Part shown: positions 27,039 through 35,336 of the stretch, piece by piece
How positions within the stretch are numbered: position 1 is the first letter of the stretch
How the letters are laid out: the number at the start of each line of letters is the position of its first letter
Origin: Aquipseudomonas alcaligenes
Lineage (GTDB): Bacteria; Pseudomonadota; Gammaproteobacteria; Pseudomonadales; Pseudomonadaceae
DNA: 64,000 nt
Assembly (NCBI RefSeq): GCF_900156545.1
Contig: NZ_FTNW01000002.1
Coordinates: 62,001 to 126,000, forward strand
Direction: 5' to 3'
Notes under the pieces: model-generated
Told to the model about the DNA's origin: nothing
Seen by the model: only the letters and a program-made list of their open reading frames with translations
Databases searched by the model: none
Program-made: the position numbers and the translations under genes

Positions 27039-28180
27039 CCGTTACCTCCAATCACCAGGCGTGCGCTGACGCCATTGTCTTCCCGGCTCGCCGAGCCCAT
27101 GTCCACCGCCAGCCCGGCTTCCTGCAGACGCGTGCGCAGGCTCTCCAGGGCGGAGAAATCACTGGCCTGCAGGTTGAGTGCGAGGTCGCCGCGCTCGGCG
27201 TTGAAGTCCAGCTGCTGCACCTGGACCCGCGCGCCCTCCTCGCCTATCGCCGCAGCAGCCTGGTCGAGCAGCTGCAGCAGTTGCTGCTGGCCACCGCCCT
27301 GCGCCTCGGCCAGGTGCTGGTCGAACTGCGCGCGCAGGTTGATCAGCTTGCTGTCCTCGGGGAACAGCTCGCGGTACAAAGCCTCGCTGGCCTGGGCGTA
27401 GCGCTCGCCCTCACGCTGCAGGTACCAGCCCTGGGCCAGGTTGAAGCCCCACTGCAGCACCAGCCACAGCCCCAGCAGTGCCGCCAGGGGACGCCAGCGA
27501 GCCCAGTGCCCGGACGGCTCACGACGGGCAAACGGCCCCTGGGCCAGGTTGCACTCGGCCTGCTGGCGGGCCAGCCAGGCCAGCGGCGCAGCCAGCTCGT
27601 GCACCTCGTCGACGTGCACCGGCGCCGCCTGACCTGGCGCCACCCGGGCCACCCGTGGCGACGGGCAGAGCTCGGCCAGCTGCGGCCAGTCCTCGCCACG
27701 TAGGGCCAGGCGCGCCTCGCCGCTGCCGCCGAGTAGCCAGCGCTCGCCCAGGCAGAGCAGCTGGCTGCCCTCTTCGCTCAGCAGGTCGGCATCCACCTCG
27801 ATGCGCTGCGGCGGTTGGCTGCCACACAGCGCCAGCCAACCGGCCAGCCAGGCGCGGCGCACCGCGTAGACACGGTGACGGCCGTCGGCCAACTGGCCGC
27901 CGACGCTCAGGTGGAACTGCTCGACGTCCTCGGCCAGCAGCTCCTCCACGGCGAACGGCAGGGCCTTCTGCAGCCAGCGCGCCTTGGTGGTCGGCAGCTG
28001 CACCAGGCAGACGGTTACCGCCTCCACCGGCAGCACCAGGCGCCAGGCCCGCGCCGCGTCTGGCAGAGCCTCGGCGAACGGACGATGGCTGCAGATGTCG
28101 CCATCGACCTGCCAGACCGGCAGCTCGGCGGCCACCTGGGTACAGGCCTGCGGTGGAAGAAACAGGGTGGGCAGACTCAT
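27035..28180 (-). CDS. gspL: Type II secretion protein GspL (XcpY)
   Basis: This 381-residue protein has an actin-like cytosolic domain (about 1-230) that docks the GspE ATPase, one membrane helix (about 235-258, LAALLGLWLVLQWGFNLAQG) and a periplasmic ferredoxin-like domain that pairs with GspM. The pseudopilin operon order supports the call. It overlaps gspK and gspM by four bases each, showing tight translational coupling. Confidence 0.94.
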   Translation of the reverse strand: MSLPTLFLPPQACTQVAAELPVWQVDGDICSHRPFAEALPDAARAWRLVLPVEAVTVCLVQLPTTKARWLQKALPFAVEELLAEDVEQFHLSVGGQLADGRHRVYAVRRAWLAGWLALCGSQPPQRIEVDADLLSEEGSQLLCLGERWLLGGSGEARLALRGEDWPQLAELCPSPRVARVAPGQAAPVHVDEVHELAAPLAWLARQQAECNLAQGPFARREPSGHWARWRPLAALLGLWLVLQWGFNLAQGWYLQREGERYAQASEALYRELFPEDSKLINLRAQFDQHLAEAQGGGQQQLLQLLDQAAAAIGEEGARVQVQQLDFNAERGDLALNLQASDFSALESLRTRLQEAGLAVDMGSASREDNGVSARLVIGGNG

Positions 28181-29130
28181 TGTTCGGACTCCTCGACGGG
28201 CGGGGGCGCCAGGCCCTCCTGCCCCAGATCGCGCCCCATCAGGCGGACGCGTCCATCATTGCCACGTTGCAGGTAACTGGTCAGCACCTGGCGCCGGTCG
28301 CCCAGCAGCACTTCGGTGGTGACGCGAAAATACTGGCTGGCGATGCCCAGCCCCCGCGGGCTCACGGCATAGGCACTGAGCTGCTGGGTAACCGCCGAAG
28401 GCTCACGATAGCCGGTGCGCCCGCGCCCTTCGATGACGGCCTTCAGTGCCGAGTCGGGAATGCCGTCGCCCAGGCACGCCAGCACCTGGGCGCTGGCGGT
28501 GTTGACGTTGAGTTCCACATCCTTGGGCAGGGCACTGACGAAGGGCGCCAGGCGCCGGTAATCGACCTCACTCATGCCCAGCAGCAGGCGCAGCTCGGAC
28601 ACATCAGCGATGACACCCGGCCCCGTACGATAGGCCGGCTTTAGCAGCAGGTACTGATCGTCCTCGGCACCGGCCATGCCACTGGGGTCCTGGTCGAGAT
28701 CCAGCCAGTCGCGCAAACGATCGGCGTAGGCCGGACTCAGCTGCAGGCCCTGCAGCAGGCGGCGCAGGCGCAACAGGGCCAGCTCGCCGGCCTCGCCGTT
28801 GACCGACAGGCTGTTTAGATTGAAGCGCCCGGACAGGTCTTCGATGCGCAGACGCAGCTCGCCGCCCTCATCCAGCGGGAAACGCAGCCTGGGGTTGGCC
28901 CAGGCCTCGGCCAGGTGGTCCACCTGGCCCTCGCTCAGGTCGCGGCGCAACAGCGCCTTGGCCACCAGTTCGCCGCCTTCGGCGTAATACTGGGCCTGAC
29001 GCACCAGCAGCTGGTTGCCAGTGCTGCGAATGGCCAGCTGCTGGCGCAGCAGCAGGGCCGCGCACACCACGGTCACCAGTGCCACCACCAGCAGCACGGT
29101 GATCAGCGCCACCCCGCGCTGCCGCCTCAT
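28177..29130 (-). CDS. gspK: Type II secretion minor pseudopilin GspK (XcpX)
   Basis: This 317-residue large minor pseudopilin sits at the pseudopilus tip with GspI and GspJ. The prepilin signal MRRQRG precedes VALITVLLVVALVTVV. Position +5 of the mature protein is Thr, not the Glu found in other pseudopilins, which is the known GspK feature. The large alpha-helical insertion domain accounts for its length. It overlaps gspJ and gspL by four bases each. Confidence 0.94.
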   Translation of the reverse strand: MRRQRGVALITVLLVVALVTVVCAALLLRQQLAIRSTGNQLLVRQAQYYAEGGELVAKALLRRDLSEGQVDHLAEAWANPRLRFPLDEGGELRLRIEDLSGRFNLNSLSVNGEAGELALLRLRRLLQGLQLSPAYADRLRDWLDLDQDPSGMAGAEDDQYLLLKPAYRTGPGVIADVSELRLLLGMSEVDYRRLAPFVSALPKDVELNVNTASAQVLACLGDGIPDSALKAVIEGRGRTGYREPSAVTQQLSAYAVSPRGLGIASQYFRVTTEVLLGDRRQVLTSYLQRGNDGRVRLMGRDLGQEGLAPPPVEESEQ

Positions 29131-29834
29131 GTTGCTGGCTCCTCGCCCGGCACAGGCGCCGGTTCGTCCGGCAGCAACTCGCCATCATCGCCACCGTCGC
29201 CGCCATCGGGCGTCGCGACCTGTTGCGGCGGCATCTCCGGCAGGCGCCAGACGCGCCGCAGCTCGCCGTAATAGCGATGTTCGATGATCAGCTCGACCGC
29301 CTTGGGCAACTGGGTCAGCCCTTCCTCGGAGCGGCTGTTGGCCGGCGGCCAGCTCTGCAGCCAGCGCCCCTCCAGATCGAGGAAACGCAGCTCATAGCGC
29401 TTGACCCCGTCCAGCGCCTGCTGCACCCGCGGCTGACTGTCCTGGGCCTGGTCCAGCACCGGCCAGTAGGCGCGCTGCCAGCGCTCGCCCTCCAGCTGCC
29501 AGCGCACCCGCTGCAGGGTCGCGCGCGGCTGGCCCAGCGGATTGCGCCAGCCGCTGCGGGTGAACTCCAGCCGGGTGTCCTTGCCGCTGTCGCCGTACAG
29601 GGAGGCCAGTGGGTCACCGAGCGGGTCGCGTATCGGCCGCGTGCGCACCTGCAGCAGATCACGCTCGAAGGCCGCCATGGCCCGGGTCAGCTCGCGCAGG
29701 CGCTGCTCCTGCTGGCGCTGACCGCGATCGGTCTGCAGCACGCTGTCGAGCATGCGGTAGGTGGCCATGGCCAGCAGGGCGAAGATGGCGATGGCGATCA
29801 GCACCTCCAGCAGGGTGAAACCGCGCTGTCTCAT
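29127..29834 (-). CDS. gspJ: Type II secretion minor pseudopilin GspJ (XcpW)
   Basis: This 235-residue protein has the prepilin peptidase site MRQRG|FTLLEVLIAIAIFALLAMAT, with Glu5 conserved. The C-terminal region is unusually rich in Pro, Gly, Glu and Asp (about 200-235). It forms the tip complex with GspI and GspK. It lies in the xcp operon with four-base overlaps on both sides. Confidence 0.94.
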   Translation of the reverse strand: MRQRGFTLLEVLIAIAIFALLAMATYRMLDSVLQTDRGQRQQEQRLRELTRAMAAFERDLLQVRTRPIRDPLGDPLASLYGDSGKDTRLEFTRSGWRNPLGQPRATLQRVRWQLEGERWQRAYWPVLDQAQDSQPRVQQALDGVKRYELRFLDLEGRWLQSWPPANSRSEEGLTQLPKAVELIIEHRYYGELRRVWRLPEMPPQQVATPDGGDGGDDGELLPDEPAPVPGEEPAT

Positions 29835-30220
29835 GGTTCCACCCCGACGAAGCCGCTCAGGGTAACCAGTGCGTTGTCCTCGATCTTACCGCGCAGGCCA
29901 CGCTCGGGCCTCGGCGCCACCCGCACAGTGACACGCAGCATCTCCGGCTCGCTGGTGGCCTGCACCTCGGTCTGCCACTGCCAGCGCCGACCGGCGTAGC
30001 TTTCCTCGCCCTGCTCCCGCCCCTCGACCGGCGGCGCATCGGCCAGCTGGATTTCCTGCAGGCGGTTGTCTGCCAGCCAGGTAGCGAAGGTCTTGTCTTC
30101 CAGGCGCGCGGCGGTCTTCAGCGAGCGGGCGCTGGCGCTGAGCACGCTGGCGGCGACCACGGCGAAGATCGCCAGGGCCACCAGCACCTCCAGCAGAGTG
30201 AAGCCGCGGCCGCGCCTCAT
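29831..30220 (-). CDS. gspI: Type II secretion minor pseudopilin GspI (XcpV)
   Basis: This 129-residue protein has prepilin signal MRRGRG|FTLLEVLVALAIF with Glu5. The NRLQEIQL stretch that follows is typical of GspI. It is thought to nucleate the tip complex of the pseudopilus. The length matches the family, and it overlaps its neighbours by four bases. Confidence 0.95.
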   Translation of the reverse strand: MRRGRGFTLLEVLVALAIFAVVAASVLSASARSLKTAARLEDKTFATWLADNRLQEIQLADAPPVEGREQGEESYAGRRWQWQTEVQATSEPEMLRVTVRVAPRPERGLRGKIEDNALVTLSGFVGVEP

Positions 30221-30741
30221 CGGGACTTTTCCTGCTGCAGCGCGGGCTCGGCAAAGCCGTCGCTGACCAGCAACAGCACCGGTGCACCGCGCTCACGGCC
30301 ACCGGCCAGGCGCAGGGTGAAGGGGGTCAGCTCGCCACTGGAAAGGATCAGCAGCTGCGGCGGCTTGGGCGCGGACTTGTCCTTGTCCCCTTTGGCGGTG
30401 GGCAGACTGACGCCCTGGTCTTCCACTTCGATGCTCAGCTGCACCCAGTCCGGCAGCTCGTGGACCTTGTCGTCCAGCGGCTGCCAGCGCGACTTCAGGG
30501 GATCAAAGCGCAGCACCTGATAACTGTGGGCTTCGAAACGCACGCCGTACTCGCGGTTGTCCAGCACCGCCTCGTCGAGCAGCACCCGCAGCAGGCTGTT
30601 GAGCCGATCGGCCTCGTCAGCCAGCTTGCGCGCGGGGCTGCTGGCCAGGCCGCTGCCGAGCACGGCGAGGCTGGTCAGCACGCCGAGCAGAACCAGCACC
30701 ACCAGCAGCTCGATCAGGGTAAACCCGCGCGTGCGCTGCAT
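30217..30741 (-). CDS. gspH: Type II secretion minor pseudopilin GspH (XcpU)
   Basis: This 174-residue protein has prepilin signal MQRTRG|FTLIELLVVLVLLGVL. It links the major pseudopilin shaft to the tip complex. It begins seven bases after the gspG stop and overlaps gspI by four bases. The central region contains EYGVRFEAHSYQVLRFD, a conserved GspH element. Confidence 0.94.
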   Translation of the reverse strand: MQRTRGFTLIELLVVLVLLGVLTSLAVLGSGLASSPARKLADEADRLNSLLRVLLDEAVLDNREYGVRFEAHSYQVLRFDPLKSRWQPLDDKVHELPDWVQLSIEVEDQGVSLPTAKGDKDKSAPKPPQLLILSSGELTPFTLRLAGGRERGAPVLLLVSDGFAEPALQQEKSR

Positions 30742-30747
30742 TGCGAA

Positions 30748-31170
30748 TCAGAGATCCCAGTTACCGATGTCGGCGTTGGTGCCGTCGCCGCCTTCCTGGC
30801 CATCGGCGCCGAGGCTGTAGAGATCGATCTTGCCGCGGGTGCCCGGCGACAGGTACAGGTACTGATTGCCCCAGGGATCGATCGGCAGCTTCTTCAGGTA
30901 ACCCTCGGCGTTCCAGTTCTTCGCTGCCGGGTTGCCGGTGGGCTTCTTCACCAGCGCTTCCAGGCCCTGCTGGGTGCTCGGGTAGTTCTGGTTGTCCAGC
31001 TTGTACATGTCCAGCGCCGCACCGATGGCGCGGATGTCGTTCTGCGCCGCGGTGACCTTGGCCTGGTCCGGTCGGCCCATCACCTGCGGCACCACCAGGG
31101 CGGCGAGGATGCCGAGGATGACCACCACCACCATGATTTCGATCAGCGTGAAGCCTTTCTGTTTGTACAT
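30748..31170 (-). CDS. gspG: Type II secretion major pseudopilin GspG (XcpT)
   Basis: This 140-residue shaft subunit is processed at KG|FTLIEIMVVVVILGILAA. The mature protein has the highly conserved DNQNYPSTQQGLEALV and PWGNQYLYLSPG segments and ends in the calcium-site region DGTNADIGNW. The ATG at 31170 is preferred over an overlapping TTG at 31179. It follows gspF closely and is the most recognisable member of the operon. Confidence 0.97.
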   Translation of the reverse strand: MYKQKGFTLIEIMVVVVILGILAALVVPQVMGRPDQAKVTAAQNDIRAIGAALDMYKLDNQNYPSTQQGLEALVKKPTGNPAAKNWNAEGYLKKLPIDPWGNQYLYLSPGTRGKIDLYSLGADGQEGGDGTNADIGNWDL

Positions 31171-31175
31171 CGCTA

Positions 31176-32390
31176 TCAACCCACCAGTTGGTTCAGAGAA
31201 AGAATCGGCAGCAGGATGGCCAGCACGATCACCAGCACCACCGCGCCCATGAATACCAGCATGAACGGCTCGAACAGCCCCACCAGCAGGCCGATGGTGG
31301 CCGCCAGGTCGTTTTCCTGGTTACGCGCCGTGCGCGACAGCATCTGATCCAGCTCGCCGGAGCGCTCGCCGCTGGCGATCATGTGCAGCATCATCGGCGG
31401 GAACTGCCGGCTGGCCTCCAGCGCGCGCGACAGGCTGCCACCCTCGCGCACACGCTGGGTGGCATTGGCCACGTCGCTGCGGATGATCAGGTTGGACACC
31501 ACCTCGGCGCCGATGGCCAGCGCCTCCACCAGCGGCACGCCGCTGCGCACCAGGATGGCCAGGGTCGAGGCGAAACGCGCCGTCTCGGTGGCGGCAATCA
31601 GCCCTCCGACCAGCGGCACGCGCAGCAGGAAGGCATGCCAGCGCCGGCGCAGGTCTTCATTGCGCAGCGCGCGGCGGAAGGCGAACACACCGAGCACCGC
31701 CAGCACGACGGCCAGCGCCCCCCAGGCCTTGACCAGCTCACTGAGGAAAATCAGCCCACGGGTCAGCGCCGGCAAGGTCTGCCCGGAGTCGACGAACACC
31801 CGCACCACGTCCGGCACCACGTAGCCGAGCAAGAAGCCGACGATGCCCAGCGAGGCGAGCATCAGGATCACCGGGTAGAGCAGCGCCATCTGGATTTTCT
31901 GCCGCGACTGCTGGCGCTGCTCGGTGTAGTCGGCCAGCTGCTCCAGCACCGGGCCGAGGTGACCGGCGTGTTCGCCGGCCGCCACCGTGGCGCGGTACAG
32001 CTCGGGGAAGGCCGCCGGGTAGGTGGCCAGGGCCTTGGCCAGGCTGTGGCCTTCCAGCACCTTGGCGCGCACCGCCAGCAGCATCGACTGCAGGCGCGGC
32101 TGGCGCGACTGCGCGGCGGCGGCGCGCAGGGCTTCTTCGATGGGCAGGGCAGCGCTGATCAGGGTCGCCAGCTGGCGAGTGACCAGGGCCAAATCGCGAG
32201 CCGACAGGCCACGGCGCAGGGTGAAGCCGCCCGAGGCGCCCTCCTCCTTGCGCTGCACCGGCTCGACCTGCAGCGGCGACAGCTGTTTGTCGCGCAGCAG
32301 CTGGCGCACCTGCCGGGCGCTGTCGCCCTCCAGCACACCTTTCTGCTGGCGGCCCCGGGCGTCCAGGGCGATGTATTCGAAGGCGGCCAT
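31176..32390 (-). CDS. gspF: Type II secretion inner-membrane platform protein GspF (XcpS)
   Basis: This 404-residue polytopic protein has the two repeated GspF domains (about 70-190 and 270-390) and three membrane helices (near 170-190, 220-240 and 370-395). The family stretches GVPLVEALAI and SGERSGELDQML are present. Its ATG overlaps by one base the stop of an unrecognised gene rather than following gspE directly, as it would in other Pseudomonas (see the pair at 32390-33590). Confidence 0.96.
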   Translation of the reverse strand: MAAFEYIALDARGRQQKGVLEGDSARQVRQLLRDKQLSPLQVEPVQRKEEGASGGFTLRRGLSARDLALVTRQLATLISAALPIEEALRAAAAQSRQPRLQSMLLAVRAKVLEGHSLAKALATYPAAFPELYRATVAAGEHAGHLGPVLEQLADYTEQRQQSRQKIQMALLYPVILMLASLGIVGFLLGYVVPDVVRVFVDSGQTLPALTRGLIFLSELVKAWGALAVVLAVLGVFAFRRALRNEDLRRRWHAFLLRVPLVGGLIAATETARFASTLAILVRSGVPLVEALAIGAEVVSNLIIRSDVANATQRVREGGSLSRALEASRQFPPMMLHMIASGERSGELDQMLSRTARNQENDLAATIGLLVGLFEPFMLVFMGAVVLVIVLAILLPILSLNQLVG

Positions 32391-32827
32391 CAGTTGCCCA
32401 GGCCCAGCCCAGTACCCAGCATCCCGCTAACAAAACCGGAGATACCGAGGAATGTTTCTGCCTGCGGTATCAAGGTGGTGTCATCCACCCGCATGCCTTT
32501 TTCTTGCGGGCGCACCAAAAAACTGGAGCCATCCTCCAGAACCAAAGCCGCAGCGATAGGCACCAGCCCAGCAGCGACGAACGGGTCTACCAGCACCTGC
32601 AACTGATCCAGATCGAAATCGACATCCCAGCCACAGGCCAGTACGCCACCATTGGGGTTGACCACCTCATCGGGAAGGTCGAGGTACTCCAACGCCAGAT
32701 ACAGCTCCCGCCACTTGGGTTCGACCTCATCCACAAACACCGCTTTCTGGGCGCTCAGATTGATGACGAGTTGCTGCACGACATCTGGCTCAAGCCTGCT
32801 CAACAGAATATAGAATCTGGTTTCCAT
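32390..32827 (-). CDS. Unrecognised gene inserted in the xcp operon, downstream member (145 aa)
   Basis: This frame starts at 32827 (METRFYILLSRLEPDVV) behind an AAGGA site. The product is soluble, with an acidic central part (CGWDVDFDLDQLQVLVD) and a hydrophobic Gly-rich C-terminus (GFVSGMLGTGLGLGN). I recognise no domain. It overlaps the upstream unrecognised gene by 38 bases, and its stop overlaps the gspF ATG by one base, so it is embedded in the secretion operon. Composition is less G+C-rich than the xcp genes on either side (57% in one hand-counted 60-base line). A regulator, pilot or immunity-type protein are possible but unsupported. Confidence 0.7.
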   Translation of the reverse strand: METRFYILLSRLEPDVVQQLVINLSAQKAVFVDEVEPKWRELYLALEYLDLPDEVVNPNGGVLACGWDVDFDLDQLQVLVDPFVAAGLVPIAAALVLEDGSSFLVRPQEKGMRVDDTTLIPQAETFLGISGFVSGMLGTGLGLGN

Positions 32828-33590
32828 CCAGCTTGATCCTTTTACTCTCAGGTATGGATTGATAAACCTCATCCAGGAAGGCCAAAAGCCCACCCCCCAG
32901 CTGACGAGAAAAATAGAGCTCACAGAACTGAATAAATCCCGAATCCAAATAAGCATCCAAGTTAACTGGATCACTACCTAGAAGACGGACCGCCAACTCT
33001 CGAATAGCCGCAATACGCTCCCGCTCATAAGGTCGACCCTCAAGAATCACCTCACCAACCTCCCCCCAATAAAGAGAAACAAGACAGCAAGAGCTAGTTG
33101 CGTCGTAACAAATGCGAGAGAGATATCGATTAAACATTCGCAAGCACTCGCCCGCGATAACGTTCGGTAAAACTATTTCTGCAGCCTGTAAAAGGCAATG
33201 CACGCGCCCAAACAAGTCGGCACTGAGACTGGAATTACCATCTAGATAAGACTCAACTTGACCGACAATGCTTCTGATATTGTCCTCACAATACTGGGAG
33301 AGAACCGAAGCGAAAAACTGCTCATTCACCACAGGCGATGCCAGGCAGATATAGACTCCTAAATGATCACCAAGCGAGTTGACCCGATGCAAAAAGCCAT
33401 CGTCATTCCGCACCATGGTATCGAGCGACTCTACCCTGCCTTCGAAGCAAAGCACTTTAAGCGCCTTGGAGAAGCCCCGCCCAAGCTCGCCTATCTCAAC
33501 ATATTCAAGAATATCCTTGTATAGCTGCTTGCGTTCATCGGTTATTAAAATGGCGTCAGCGGGATAAACCTGTATCAACTCTTTCCCCAT
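32790..33590 (-). CDS. Unrecognised low-G+C gene inserted in the xcp operon, upstream member (266 aa)
   Basis: This frame starts at ATG 33590 (MGKELIQVYPADAILITDE), 17 bases after the gspE stop; an in-frame TTG at 33605 is possible. The product is predicted soluble and mostly helical, with several Cys (CLRMFNRYLSRICYDATSSCC), no membrane helix and no motif I recognise. By hand count, 60-base lines within 32881-33180 run about 42-50% G+C, against about 75% for a line in gspE just beyond. Codons such as AGA, AAA and TTA are common. These point to recent acquisition. It overlaps the next orphan gene by 38 bases. Confidence 0.72.
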   Translation of the reverse strand: MGKELIQVYPADAILITDERKQLYKDILEYVEIGELGRGFSKALKVLCFEGRVESLDTMVRNDDGFLHRVNSLGDHLGVYICLASPVVNEQFFASVLSQYCEDNIRSIVGQVESYLDGNSSLSADLFGRVHCLLQAAEIVLPNVIAGECLRMFNRYLSRICYDATSSCCLVSLYWGEVGEVILEGRPYERERIAAIRELAVRLLGSDPVNLDAYLDSGFIQFCELYFSRQLGGGLLAFLDEVYQSIPESKRIKLDGNQILYSVEQA

Positions 33591-33607
33591 ATATTTATTC
33601 CCCAACT

Positions 33608-35119
33608 TCAGTCTTCCCGCGTCACGCGCAGCACTTCTTCCAGGGTGGTCACCCCTTCCAGCACCTTGCGCCGGCCGTCGTCACGGATGCTCGGACCGAG
33701 GCTGCGGGCGTGGCGCAGCAGCTCCTGCTCGCCGACGCCGTTGTGCACCAGGGTGCGCATCTGGTCGTCGAAGATCACCAGCTCGTAGATGCCGGTGCGG
33801 CCACGGTAGCCCTGCTGGTGGCACTCCGGGCAGCCCTTGGCGTGATAGATCTGCGGCTGGCTCGCGGCATCGAGGCCGAGCAGTGCGCACTCCGCCTCAT
33901 CGGCCGGACGCGCCTCGCGGCAATGCACGCAGAGCACGCGTACCAGGCGCTGGGCCAGTACACCGAGCAGCGAGGAGGACAGCAGGAAGGGCTCGACGCC
34001 CATGTCCACCAGGCGGGTGACGGCGCCGACGGCGCTGTTGGTGTGCAGGGTGGAGAGCACCAGGTGGCCGGTGAGCGAGGCCTGCACGGCGATGTCGGCG
34101 GTTTCCTGGTCGCGGATCTCGCCGACCATCACCACGTCCGGGTCCTGGCGCAGGATGGCGCGCAGACCGCGGGCGAAGGTCATGTCCACCCGCGGGTTGA
34201 CCTGGGTCTGGCCGATGCCTTCGAGGTAGTACTCGATCGGGTCTTCCACCGTGAGGATGTTGCGCGAGCGGTCATTCAAGGTGACCAGGCCGGCATACAG
34301 GGTGGTGGTCTTGCCCGAACCGGTCGGGCCGGTGACCAGGATGATGCCGTGCGGCTTGCGCAGGTTATCGTCGAGCAGGCGGCGGTCGCGCTCGCTCATG
34401 CCTAGATGCTGCAGCGACAGGCGCCCGGCCTGTTTATCCAGCAGACGCAGCACCACCCGCTCGCCGTTAGCCGATGGCAGTGTGGATACACGGATGTCGA
34501 CTTCGCGACCGCCGACCTTGAGCGAGATGCGGCCGTCCTGCGGCACGCGCTTCTCGGCGATGTCCAGGCGCGCCATCACCTTGACCCGCGAGACCAGCAG
34601 CGCGGCCAGCTCGCGGCGTGGTTCGATCACTTCACGGAGGATGCCGTCGACGCGAAAGCGCACTACCAGGCGTTTCTCGAAGGTTTCCAGGTGGATGTCG
34701 GAAGCGCCGGCCTTGATCGCCTCGCTCAAGATAGCGTTGATCAGGCGGATGATCGGTGCGTCATCTTCCTGCTCGAGCAGGTCGCCGGATTCGGGGGTGA
34801 GTTCGGCCAGGCTGGCCAGGTCGAGTTCGGCGCCGAGGCCTTCAGCCATCTGCCGCACTTCGGAGGAGTCGCGCTGGTAGGCCAGGGTCAGTTCCTGCTC
34901 GAAGGCTTCCGGCTCCAGCCAGTGCAACGGCAGCACGCGACCGGCGAAGCGCTGGGCTTCCTGCACGGCGGTCAGGCTGGCGCCGCGCCGCACCTGCAGC
35001 TGGGCCTGGCCGAAAGGCTCGCGCAGCAGCACGCCGTGGCGTTTGGCGAAGGCGAAAGGCAGCGGGCGCAGCGGCGGCTCTGCCGGGGCCGCTAGCGCGG
35101 CATGGGTATCGGTGGACAT
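33608..35119 (-). CDS. gspE: Type II secretion ATPase GspE (XcpR)
   Basis: This 503-residue hexameric ATPase powers pseudopilus assembly. It has an N-terminal GspL-binding domain, Walker [10 protein letters not shown] (264-272), a conserved acidic VEDPIEY (291-297) and Walker B-type [12 protein letters not shown] (326-337). It also has the zinc tetracysteine CVHC (397-400) and CPEC (430-433). This is the first gene of the minus-strand operon. A 217-base space upstream carries an inverted repeat and the terminator of the peroxidase gene. Confidence 0.97.
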   Translation of the reverse strand: MSTDTHAALAAPAEPPLRPLPFAFAKRHGVLLREPFGQAQLQVRRGASLTAVQEAQRFAGRVLPLHWLEPEAFEQELTLAYQRDSSEVRQMAEGLGAELDLASLAELTPESGDLLEQEDDAPIIRLINAILSEAIKAGASDIHLETFEKRLVVRFRVDGILREVIEPRRELAALLVSRVKVMARLDIAEKRVPQDGRISLKVGGREVDIRVSTLPSANGERVVLRLLDKQAGRLSLQHLGMSERDRRLLDDNLRKPHGIILVTGPTGSGKTTTLYAGLVTLNDRSRNILTVEDPIEYYLEGIGQTQVNPRVDMTFARGLRAILRQDPDVVMVGEIRDQETADIAVQASLTGHLVLSTLHTNSAVGAVTRLVDMGVEPFLLSSSLLGVLAQRLVRVLCVHCREARPADEAECALLGLDAASQPQIYHAKGCPECHQQGYRGRTGIYELVIFDDQMRTLVHNGVGEQELLRHARSLGPSIRDDGRRKVLEGVTTLEEVLRVTRED

Positions 35120-35242
35120 GTGCGGGCCCGTTCCTGAAACAGAAGATCCATCTAGCTGTTGTTATTGTTGTTATGTGGCACGACTAAGGCGCCAAGTTAA
35201 CGGATTTCCAGGCAAAACTGCAGTGCAGATTTCGCATGTCAC

Positions 35243-35279
35243 GGCACAGCCTAGCGACCTATTGTGATGGTGCTGTGCC
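35243..35279. promoter_or_regulatory. Inverted repeat upstream of gspE, possible operator
   Basis: GGCACAGC (35243-35250) and GCTGTGCC (35272-35279) are perfect 8-base arms about 21 bases apart, located roughly 125-160 bases before the gspE ATG. They could be a regulator site. No clear lux-type box or -10/-35 pair could be assigned nearby. Confidence 0.35.
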
Positions 35280-35284
35280 ACACG

Positions 35285-35323
35285 CACAAAAAAGAGCCCC
35301 GGCCATGGCCGGGGCTCTTTCAT
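35285..35323. terminator. Bidirectional terminator after the heme peroxidase gene
   Basis: A perfect palindrome AAAGAGCCCCGGC/GCCGGGGCTCTTT around CATG is flanked by an A run on one side and T bases on the other. It isolates the peroxidase gene from the gspE promoter region. Confidence 0.88.
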
Positions 35324-35336
35324 TGCGCAGCGGGAG

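Noticed and set aside
32390..33590. Orphan pair as a toxin-antitoxin module
   Set aside because: Sizes (145 and 266 residues) and lack of any known toxin motif or antitoxin DNA-binding fold do not support it.
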